The notes below the pieces were generated by a model. It did no database searches, was not told the origin of the DNA, and worked only from the letters and a program-made list of their open reading frames with translations. The position numbers were made by a program, and so were the translations under genes. From Lingula anatina (lineage: Eukaryota > Brachiopoda > Lingulata > Lingulida > Lingulidae), in the NCBI RefSeq assembly GCF_001039355.2, contig NW_019773559.1:293980-357979 (forward strand): a DNA stretch of 64,000 nt, read 5' to 3'. The first letter of the stretch is position 1; each line of letters starts with the position of its first letter. Of the stretch, positions 54,349 to 64,000 are shown piece after piece.

Positions 54349-57140
54349 GCTGCATCATAATGTGCCAATACCAGAAACCACACAGCTTAGGCTTAGGTGA
54401 CACAGTATAATGAGACAGTCAGAGGAATGGGCATTGGAGTTCAAGATTGCTACTGGACAGTTTGCCCTGGTTTATTGTATTGTTAGGCAAATTACAATGC
54501 AAAAAGATCCAAGTAATGTGCCAGAACAATACGTATGTGGGTAAAAAAAATATCTGTGACACCTAAATAGTAAAATTAAGGCAGGCACAGACATACTGTT
54601 AATAAACATCAGTGGGTGCTTCATTGTGTGCCAATGCTTCTTGTCAGAGACTGGATTCACACTATGTTGTGGATCTATGCTTAAATGGGATAGTGCCAGC
54701 AATGCCATATGTTTACCAAGAGACAGTACCCATTAGCTGTTTTTAAGCCTCTTCGATGAACTCTATTTTTCAATGCAGAGCAGCTTTATGTCATTTGGAT
54801 GCCATGTCATGTTTTGTCAAGCATTATTATGTTGTTCTTCATATTTTTGACTGTGTTGCCAATCACAGAGAAAACTGTAGTAACATTAAGGCACCTTTGC
54901 TGCTACTGACACGATTGGCCACAGTATTTTTGGGACAAAATGGATAGCATTCAGCTTCTGCAGTCTCTTTAACCTTACTCTCCTGGTAAATTAAATGGTA
55001 GATTTACAAAATCTTTTTGGAGGAGTGTCAGAGTAGAACTATGTAGCTTGAGAAGCTTAATAAATAGCACAAACCAAATATGTGGAACTTTTTAATGGGA
55101 TTTATGTTCTGCTGTTTCAGGACATTAGGTCATTAAGTATAGCATTATCAAGTTCTATATATATCATTATGTAATGCCACTGCCTTGAACAGGTGTCACA
55201 ACCTTGGCTTATAGGCACTGAGATACTCTCCCCATGCAAGGTCTTGCTGAGATTGTATATGTATACGTATATATGGGTACAGCTGCTTGAAAAGTATTTG
55301 CATTTCAAATTGTATCATAAGTATTTATAGACTGGACAGCAAACCTAAAGTATTTTTCTAGTCCAAAATAAAGGTGCTTCAGTGAATAATGGATTATTAG
55401 GTAGAGTGAAATAAGCACATTGTTTAGTTAAACTATAATAAGTTTTTTTAGCTCTTAGGTCCAGTGTACCAAATAGCTTGCAGATTATTGTATAGTTCAT
55501 GTCATCCTGATGAACATACATTGGCTGAATTTTTATTTATTCCTTTTGATTTATCCCTTAATGACAATGCTTAGCACACCATACACTGTTCCTTGATACA
55601 TATTTTGTGGGAACAGTCACTGGTTTGAGTTTTAAATTAAGTGCAATTTTTGTTACTTTTTTCTGTGTGGAATATATTATGATTAGTTATTATTTGGATG
55701 TGATAATTAGAATTTAGGTACTTCTAAGTGGTGAGGGGCACAATATATGGTGGGGTAATTTGATCTCCTAGATCTAGGTGCACTTCTTTTTTTTCTATTT
55801 TTTTTTTATTATGCATTGATGAGAAAATCACAGCAAGCTATATTTTATTAGACTTTGTGCAAACCTACCTGTTTAGGTATTTCAAAACATCTAGCAACAA
55901 TCTTTCAAGACCAACTTTGAAAAATGAATAAAATGGTTACTATATATTTCACATTTCATGACTCACATTTGGTAGTTTACTGTAAGACAAAATGTATATT
56001 TTTTGAATGAAAATTCTCAGTACTTTGAAGCATTTTAAAAATCAAGTGCTTTTATATGTTGCTGAAGAATCTATTCCAGCAACAACAACGTATTGAGGTC
56101 GTCATTTTAGGTTATTTTAGAATAATATGTTTGGAAAATTCAAGTTCCTGTAATTCATTATTGTTTGCATGTATCATTTTGTAATACTGTCCAGCTGTAT
56201 TTGTAAGGTGCTTCAAAAGCATTTATATCTGTTTGCACTCGTTGGATGTGCCTGTTAATGTATAACAATAGTTTTATTTTGGACTTACACAGAAGCTATT
56301 ATTATTGTTCAATTAGAAAAAAATAATGCCACAGTATTTGAAGGTAAAAATAAACATGCATAAACTGATTTTAATTTTCTTCACTTGAAAAGGAGCTTTA
56401 TGTATCTCTGGGATATCACATTGTGCTTAATGTAAATGAAATCATCCCCTCGAATGTGATTTTTCAGTCACTGTGTGCGGCTTATGGTATATGGATGTAT
56501 TGCAATAGATGTGACGGCCTCTGACCCATTCCCGAACTCTATCTCGATATACCTTTCGCGTCCCATTTGCTGTCCGAGAACAGAATTAAGATACACGTTA
56601 TTTTGTCAGCGTGAGGGTGACTGATGGGGGATGTTTCATAACGTCTTGGTTGCATATTATTTGAATTTGGTGGCATTTTTGATGCGTTTCCCTTACTGCT
56701 TACTTTCATCTTCACTTTTTCGATTTTTCTTTGGTCCGAATTAAATTTACATTTATCAAATGACAGAATGACCTAGAATGAGCTTTAATGCTTGATCTCA
56801 AATTTTGGGGTGTTCTGTAAGAATTTCTACTTCATAGTCTTTAAGAATTGTATAGGAATTGATCGCAATATTGTTTATTTTTACTCAGAATTCCGACTTC
56901 CACGCTTTTTAAAGAACGTATTTATGCAGAAACTATGGTCAGTCGTATGTGAAGATACTTGACCAAGATATTTTGATTGGAATTTATTAGCGTAGTCTTT
57001 TGTTTATGTAATAAGCTTCTACTTTTCAGTTTTTACACTAACTTGTGCTGTACCTCACAAAGCTTTTGATCTTCTTCCGTGACCTTCTTCAGTGTGTGAG
57101 ACTTAGCACTATTCACAAGTGTCTCAGTAATAGTGCTGTC
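54349..57140. other. Probable 3' UTR and intergenic sequence after SLC30A7
   Basis: No exon-like frame with splice context. The frames here are short and random. Confidence 0.5.
55367..55372 (+). terminator. Possible poly-A signal for SLC30A7
   Basis: AATAAA about 1 kb after the stop codon. Another lies near 56348. Which is used cannot be told. Confidence 0.35.
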
Positions 57141-57149
57141 CCAAGTGTG

Positions 57150-57330
57150 TGACAATTTGTGTCTCCCCCCGTTTCGGTTCACCAAATCCCATGGAAGGGA
57201 GTAACAATCTTGAACAAAGATCCATCATGGTGTGAGAGGGGTGTTAAAGAGGCTATCTACATCTGTGCTCACAACCCAAGCCCGAACCGAGACGGGGAGA
57301 GACACCAGTTGTCACTCATGATCATAGTAC
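57150..57330 (+). pseudogene. Penelope-like retroelement remnant (GIY-YIG end)
   Basis: The plus strand reads VHQIPWKGVTILNKDPSW, then ERGVKEAIYICAHNPSPNRD and GERHQL. The spacing W...I...D..W..R..KEAI.I...NPS.NRDG.R..L is the usual C-terminal pattern of the GIY-YIG endonuclease region in Penelope-like elements. The match is from memory of that pattern. The rest of the element (reverse transcriptase) was not found, so this is a 5'-truncated, dead copy. Confidence 0.55.
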
Positions 57331-58186
57331 TGAGATATTTCTTTCAATTACCGATAAAAAAGATCACACTTTCTCTTGACGTAGCATTTACTGCAAAAGA
57401 CACTCATCTGTTAGTGAATTCCAAGGTTCATACATCAGCGTTCGAATCAGTGTGCGACCTAAATTGTATTTGTAAAATAAATCGCAGCCATATCACGAGT
57501 GGCATCATGGTCATATCTTAAGCCATAAAGCGTATGGAACAATTATTTCGTTATTCAAATAATATATGATTAAAAATGAAATTATTCTACAAATTGTGTG
57601 TCAGATTTGTTGGTTAACGAACATGGCACGTTGACAGAATTTAAGGTAGTCTTTCCTTATTCTACATTGAACGGTTTTTTTGAAAGATATTTCAATGTCG
57701 GGGTTGTGTGTGTTAGGACTACATGTATATTGATCTTTATGCACGTGATAATGGTCCCAACATTGCAAAATGTAACAAAATGCCCCAGTTATAGTCTCAG
57801 GTGACAATAAATGATTAAGTTGTAGAGTATATTTTAGAAAACAAGATTTGAAGTTCAATACGTCCTTTAAAAACTCGCCAGAATGTCTGCAATCAACGAC
57901 TGTTGCGGCTATTCTATTTCAATTTTTTTAGAAATAAAATTTTACTCGGTAACACGCGTTTGGAATATGCGATTTGAGTAGAAGCCATCAGTATTAATTG
58001 TAGATTTTATTTACCATGCACCTTCACAAAAATTCGTGTTGAGAGGTTACCGGTATTTGCGAACAATAAGAATAGGTTTTACATTTGTGTTAGCTACCCT
58101 GAAATGTACTCAGAAAAACCTGTGACTCATCAAGTAACCCGACCTTATCGGGACATGACATTTGTGTGAAAAGTGACAAAAAATGA

Positions 58187-58316
58187 TTATATCACGGCTG
58201 ACGCTTCGAACAATAGGATAATTGCATTTGTATTCCGCATACACACAGGCTTGCCTGTATTGTCGTACGTACGCTTCGGTGCGTTCATCCTATTGTTCGA
58301 AGCGCCATCCGTGGTG
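58187..58316. repeat. Foldback hairpin 1
   Basis: The left arm ATATCACGGCTGACGCTTCG plus AACAATAGGAT is inverted at the right as ATCCTATTGTTCGAAGCGCC followed by ATCCGTGGTGT. Stem of about 30 bp with a loop of about 65 bp. Confidence 0.75.
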
Positions 58317-58323
58317 TAAGTCT

Positions 58324-58445
58324 GTTACAACTACTCGTCGTCCAATGTATGCGACATACAAGAGCAAATTATTATCTCGGCTGCGCCTCGATATATAATT
58401 ACGCTCTTGTATGCCGCATACAGTGGACAACTCGTGTTGTAACTA
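58324..58445. repeat. Foldback hairpin 2
   Basis: The left arm GTTACAACTACTCGTCGTCC continues AATGTATGCGACATACAAGAGC. The right arm GCTCTTGTATGCCGCATACA then GTGGACAACTCGTGTTGTAAC is its inverse with few mismatches. Stem of about 45 bp, centre AT-rich. It starts 7 bp after hairpin 1. Confidence 0.75.
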
Positions 58446-58617
58446 GTACATGTTGGATGTTTCGTTCATGCACATTAAAAATGCGTGTATTAAAAATAGC
58501 ACTCCGAACTCCCTAATTGATGTGGCATCGCCGTGTAGCGTATCGGACGCGCCGTTAGAAGAGGTAGCCATCGGGTCACTTCCTAAACCTAAGATGTATG
58601 TTAAATTTCTTAATTTA

Positions 58618-58873
58618 GACCCCATTCCCATAGACATCATTGGTCTATGCGTATCGACCCAACTCTGCGGGGAATCTCGTTAAGTGCAATCAGCTTAACT
58701 GAATAAAACCCACCCTCTTGTTTCCAACGTACTAGTATAGTCACCAGATTTTCTGCATTTTACTTAACGTCGGGAAGAGGCGTATCATTCAGTTAACCAG
58801 GTTGCAGTCAGCGAGAGTTCCCACATAGTTGGGTCGATTCACGTAGATCGGTGGTGTCTATGGGAATGGGGCC
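58618..58873. mobile_element. Foldback MITE, GACCCCATTCCCATA family, copy e (diverged)
   Basis: Left end GACCCCATTCCCATAGACAT, right end GTCTATGGGAATGGGGCC. The inner sequence differs from copies b-d. Flanks are TTA and TTG, so the 3-bp duplication is imperfect. Confidence 0.7.
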
Positions 58874-59144
58874 TTGGATAAGAAAGGTTGTGTTTCAGAT
58901 GAGGAGTATATAAGAGGTCTGCGGGCGCCTTCCTTGTATATGTCTGCATGAAAATAATTTTGAGAAAAAGCATAAGTGGTGCTAGTAGTTTACTATTAAC
59001 GGACTAAATGAACCTCCACTTTGTTGCTCTCCCACTCCTTCCCTTGCATTCTTTGAAGCACGCACTCTGTACGTCCCCGAACTTTTTGCAGTTTGTTAAG
59101 TAATCTGTTTCAGCTTCTACGGGGATATTTAGTGAATCTTAGCA

Positions 59145-59432
59145 ATCCCGCACGAAAATGCAGTAGTATCGAAGTAGCAAAGAAGCATTAACGCAGTAGT
59201 GGTGTGGAGCATATTTGCAGTAGAAATGCAGCATACCCTACTGCAATTCTACTTCAAAAATTACATAGGATTGTACAGAGGAGGAGCATTAATGCAGTAG
59301 ATTAGCAGCATGATAGAAGCATGTTTCAAATATGCTAATTAGCTCCCAATGTGAAGCAGATTTGAGGCATATTTGCAGTATGATTGCAGTAGTCTACTGC
59401 GCTGGAGCATCTACTGCGTTTTCGTGCGGGAT
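59145..59432. mobile_element. MITE with ATCCCGCACGAAAATGCAGTA ends, copy 2
   Basis: Same element as at 19506-19790 in the opposite orientation, with near-perfect inverted ends (ATCCCGCACGAAAATGCAGT and CTGCGTTTTCGTGCGGGAT). No coding capacity; the short frame across it is accidental. Confidence 0.8.
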
Positions 59433-61458
59433 ACCTTCCAAAGCTAATGATTACTTGTTATTTACAGACTTTTTTTGCTATATCATCATTTCAGATGAGG
59501 GTAAAGTTAGACAACGACACTATAACTTCACCTCGTGAAAGCGACCCAGGTGCAAACCCAGACACAACGCATATGAGACACCGAAAAAAAAGAGACACGG
59601 TTACTGTCAATGATCATTAAACTCAGCTCAAAATCACGTGGCAATCTGATGTATCCTGTTTTCTTGACAAATAAGGTATACTGCAGGTAATTTAACTAAA
59701 CTAAACCGCAAACGCAGTCACCCGGAAGAAAATTTTGACCAATAAAAGGCGCGTGGGGAGTGAATGCAACATGCGTGATATGTAAGGGGAATCAACATGC
59801 ACTTTTAAATACAGAAATTTTACGTACCGTAGGCCTACCGCGTACCCTTTGTTATGATTTTATTTCGTGACTGTCACCTCATCGGCAAGAAGGATATACG
59901 AGAGTTTGGTTTAATCTGTTCCATATCCGGATGCAAGTAAGTGGCTTCGTTAAAATGACTATTTTTGTAGAAGGTCAACTAGTATTACAAATACTAGATG
60001 CAAAGGGTATGAATTATTAGCACGAAAAATTCTATTAAAATAATTTTATGGTGTCCAATGTCACCTTCGCTTAATTACTTCATTTAAATATGCCTCCACG
60101 AGCATTTTGCAAGTAATTCTACCAGTATGCCATTATACATTGTAAGCATCTATGCATAATCTAGATTTTGGATGTTATTTTTACAACTTGTTAGCATATG
60201 TTTCAATATTTTGAATATGGCATATATGGCCAAATGATATTTATCCAACTCAGACATCGTATTATTTTGGCATGAAAGATTCCCCTCAATGCCTTTCAAT
60301 GTAAATTTGCAACTAATAGCTTATATTGACCTCTTTAAGTACATTCGGTTGATGAAATATTATTGAGGAAATACACTCGGGCGCCTCTATAAACAACCGG
60401 TGCGACATTCAGATTGGTTTATTCCGATTTACTTGAGGGCATTTTATGGCTGTCAGGTTAATATAAAAAGCTGGAAAATTTAATTTAACCCCGCCACCCT
60501 CTCTCATTTCACCCCGGGTTTCCTCACAAATATATTTCAATCCCCGCCCTCGCTCCCATTCCCTTTATCCCCTTTTGTCTTTGTAGGTTTCCATTTTGAT
60601 GTTGAGTTTTAAAGTAAAGGCATCTGAAACAGTTTAGGAGTTAAATAAGGATCCAATTCGGTCAAATTCCATAACTACCCTTATAAAAAGTTGCTCTGCC
60701 TTGTCCGAACTTTGCAGCTGTCAAATTCTACGTTCTTTCTTTCTTACTTTCGCCATACTTTGTATATAAGATAATGTTAAAGGCTTCTGAACATTGCTAT
60801 TAGCGTACTTATGTGAACCTAGAAGTCATCACTAGTGGAATTTTTACCCCGCCCTCTTTCTCATATCATCATTATGTAGTCTCGCTTTAGGGCCAAGGAA
60901 ATGTTTGTTGCATTTTACTTTTATAAAGTCTAACAGTCACATAATAGATCTTTGTCACGAAGGCTGTGTTCCAGTTATTATTTGTTAACATAGATTATTC
61001 ACGTTACGAAAAAAGGTCCCAGGCAGCCACTGCAGAATATCTGGGAAAATGTCGTCGGGGACACACAAGTCATTCTACAGCTGCAAATGTGAAATATACA
61101 CGCATAGCCCTACACGTTTGCACTTTTTTTAAATGGTGTGTGTCCTTTGCGATTATATTTTTTCTTTCTTTAAAATGTTTACATTCATTCAACACAGATG
61201 GAAAAACTGCTTTGCAAAATGCACTGTTTTGTCGTGGAGAACGGAATTCATTTTTCAGTAGTAAATGTCAAATTATCATGTTTCCCTTTCATTTCTCAAA
61301 AGCAATATTTCTTTAATGGTGACATACTTCCCTTTTCTTTTATCTATTACTTTATTTTGGTATATTGTTTAGGTTGCCTCCCCTACAGCAGTAATCGAGT
61401 AGAGCAAAGAACTGGCCGGACCCAACTACTAAGTAAAAACCAGATCTACACAGAAAGT
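59433..61458. other. Upstream region of the ammonium transporter gene
   Basis: No coding exon supported. It should contain the promoter and any 5' UTR of the gene that starts at 61459. The frames at 60966-61460 have no family resemblance. Confidence 0.5.
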
Positions 61459-63954
61459 ATGGCAGATGGAAACGTTACTTTGCTTTTGAAAAGAGTGGAA
61501 ACTGCTGAAACGTCACTCAAGTCACTGAAAGATAATGCGGATGTCTTCTTTGTTCTGATCATGGCAATCGTCATATTTTGTAAGTGTACTAGTGCAACGT
61601 GATATTAAAATCATTAGCAACATGAGAACGAACTGAAGATGTTATCTTATTAAGTGTCGTCAGCAGCTGAATAGTATCCATATTATTGGAAATGTTATCT
61701 GACATGCAGTATCTCGCACAACATTTTACATCTAAGATCACTGTCTTGATTCATCTGCTAACTCTAACAGCCTAAAACTTTACCAAAATAGAAAAAAAAC
61801 GGCTTAAATTGGCTTTGGTTGTGTTAACGCAGCTTCTGAGAATGAAATTCCAACTTGTTATGTTATCACGTATTTTTTAGTCATGCAAGCTGGTTTCGCC
61901 TTCCTAGAATGTGGTTCCGTTAGAAGCAAGAACACCACCAATATTCTCATCAAGAACATGCTAGATTGTTGTAAGTAGGGTAGCAGGGTGGATATCTGTG
62001 TTGAAATAAAATTAGTTGATAAACCATAATAGGGTCAAAGAAAAATCATGATGAAAACAAAAGAAAAAAGTATCAATATTATTTTTTTAATCCCACGGAG
62101 ATTGAAAACCAAATTCACACTTCAAATCAGTACTTTTAACAGTAGATTATGTGTTATAAAGACCAGTAACAAATAAGACCTAGCGTCATGCTAGAGAAAT
62201 CTTATTTCGATCCGTTTTATTAATTTTCAGTTATCTCTGGCATTGCTTACTGGGGCGTAGGGTACGCACTTGCATTTGGAGAGCCAGATAATTTCTTCCT
62301 GGGGACCCGCTATTGGTTCAGTGAGAACATGCCCGGCGACATGCACTTTCATTTTTGGTTTTTCCATTTTGTGTTTGCTGCCACCGCTGCCACCATTGTG
62401 TCCGGCGCTATGGCGGAGCGGTGTGAATTCATTGCGTATTTTGCGTATAGTTTTGTTATAACTGGTAAGAAGGGATTTCGATCTTGCTACAAGATTAATG
62501 AAATTCAGAATGATACATTAAAATATAAAGTAAAAACCATAATATCTGTGATTATATTTACATTATTAATAACACTTATATAAATTATCTTTTTAATGAG
62601 GAATTAATATACGTATATACCATTGAAAACAGACGATCACTTAACGATAAAACTTAAAATCACCTCTCAGGAGTCGTGTATCCAATCGTCACACACTGGG
62701 CGTGGTCTTCAAGTGGTTGGCTGGCTGTTGGCATAGATGGTATCGCTTACAAGGTAAATGAGCTCCTAGTTCACTTTTCAAGGTGTGGAAATATATGCAG
62801 TGCAGTACAATTATCTATACGTGTGTCATCAATAGCTAAGTCTTTGTGTCTTAACCATGTAAAATATTTTAGTTGTTGTATGATATCGTATTACAGGATT
62901 TTGCAGGCAGTGGGGTGGTCCATCTGCTAGGAGGCACAGCAGCGCTGGTCGGTGCTATTTTATTGGGACCGAGGATAGGAAGATTTGACTCGATTGATGG
63001 GAAACCCAACGATATCCCCGGGCACAGTGTTCCGGTAAGGCAAGGTTAGGGCTAGGGTAACGGTAAAGGTGAAGATAGGAAGAGGGTAATTACCCGAAGT
63101 GCGCTGAATCTTAAATTGTTGGGTATTTGACATAAATTACTTTTTAAATCTATAGCTAGCTAGTGCTGGATTTACTATTAGTCGAAGTGACAATCACCTC
63201 CCCGTCGGAGACAGGTGGGGCTATTTTGTCTTGTTACTTTACCTGCATTCTCAGTGGACCCCCTGAGGTCTCTAAAAGGGAGACGCAACGCTATCACCTA
63301 GTTATATTGTAAGTCCTATACTAGATTTTAAAAACTTCATTTATGTGTCTTTTTATCTGTCTATCTATCTATCTATCTATCTATCTATGTCTGTTATGGA
63401 AATTGCATTTCAATCAACTGAACAGAAAAATTAGAGCATGTTCATTTATATAATTTCAGCTTGCCGCCCTGGGCGGATTCATACTGATGTTTGGTTTCTT
63501 CGCCTTCAATGGTGGTTCCCAAGCCAGTATCTCGCAGCCCGGGGACGGGGCTGCTGTAGCACGAGCTATGATGAACACCGTTATTTGTGGGAGCTTTGCA
63601 GCCTTTACATCCATGATTCTGAAGAAATGCGGACTCGCATGTATCAATGTAAAGTATTTCATTCGTTCTTATTGTATTTCATTCAGGTAATTTATGAATG
63701 AAAACCTTAAATATTCAACATTGTCTTTTTCTTCCTTGATATAGATTTCAAATGTTTTATCCAGTATTTTAGTGTAACTCGAAATCGTTACCTTCAATAT
63801 TTTTAGAGCTTTTTAGTTGTTATCCAAATAAAAGTTTTTCGTTCGCCTTCTCGTTAAGAACCTATATCTTATTATTTTACATATTCAGTGCTCATGTGGA
63901 CATCCATCGAACTGGAGTCTCCTGGTTACAATCAACGGCGCCCTCACAGGCATG
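61459..63954 (+). CDS. Ammonium transporter (AMT family), 5' part
   Basis: Seven phased exons: 61459-61579, 61881-61970, 62231-62464, 62671-62753, 62897-63034, 63460-63648 and 63889-63954; the gene continues beyond the window. The ATG at 61459 gives [14 protein letters not shown] followed by the first span ([20 protein letters not shown]). AMT signatures follow: [32 protein letters not shown], then the [11 protein letters not shown] segment, and [20 protein letters not shown], which holds the Asp of the recruitment site and the first of the two pore histidines. [20 protein letters not shown] and [14 protein letters not shown] match later helices. AMT proteins are trimeric membrane channels conducting ammonium; this is the AMT branch, absent from vertebrates, rather than Rh. 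The second pore histidine would be in exons outside the window. Confidence 0.93.
63355..63388 (+). repeat. (CTAT)n microsatellite in AMT intron 5
   Basis: About eight tandem CTAT units between exons 5 and 6. Confidence 0.9.
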
Positions 63955-64000
63955 GTGAGTTGCTTAAACCCCCTTTACACTGGACGGCGTCCTTTTCTGC

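Noticed and set aside
57598-57858. Overlapping frames on both strands after the Penelope-like remnant
   Set aside because: No motif continues from the remnant and none has family resemblance.
60966-61460. 116-codon frame before the ammonium transporter
   Set aside because: No signal of homology; the family N terminus is well explained by the ATG at 61459.

Overview
The window looks like nuclear DNA of an animal, most likely a marine invertebrate. Every recognisable gene is split by short GT-AG introns, and the proteins match animal families. An AMT-type ammonium transporter sits beside human-like UCHL5, NADK2, ZnT7 and ENPP genes. The intergenic DNA is AT-rich and full of (TA)n tracts and short foldback transposons. 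An invertebrate deuterostome such as a hemichordate would fit, but that is inference. All exon limits were read by eye from splice sites and phase continuity; there is no transcript evidence.

Layout. 0-0.5 kb: a decayed mobile-element protein remnant (+). 1.4-2.9 kb: an unrecognised three-exon gene (-) with a possible N-myristoylation start. 5.4-11.0 kb: a complete 11-exon UCHL5 deubiquitinase gene (+). 11.9-13.9 kb: the 3' exons of an unrecognised, partly coiled-coil gene (-). A lone N at 14030 is followed by the C-terminal half of USE1 (+), so the assembly is probably joined wrongly or gapped there. 18.4-31.1 kb: two tandem ENPP4/5-like genes (-); the second carries a 7-nt frameshifting insertion. 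32.9-41.6 kb: two six-exon DEG/ENaC channel genes arranged head to head. 44.3-48.3 kb: nine-exon NADK2 (-). 48.7-54.3 kb: eleven-exon SLC30A7/ZnT7 (+), whose start codon lies 439 bp from that of NADK2. 61.5-64.0 kb: the first seven exons of an AMT ammonium transporter (+), cut by the window end.

The genes form no operon or shared pathway; this is an ordinary stretch of chromosome. The main local themes are gene duplication (ENPP pair, DEG/ENaC pair with a conversion-like block in the last exon) and several families of non-autonomous foldback elements. At least one family has 3-bp TWA-like target duplications and another has TTAA ends. I found no convincing new defence or biosynthetic system. 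The observations most worth checking are the conversion-like mosaic in the channel pair, the minisatellite that supplies a splice branch-point region in UCHL5, the duplicated acceptor in NADK2, and the broken ENPP copy.
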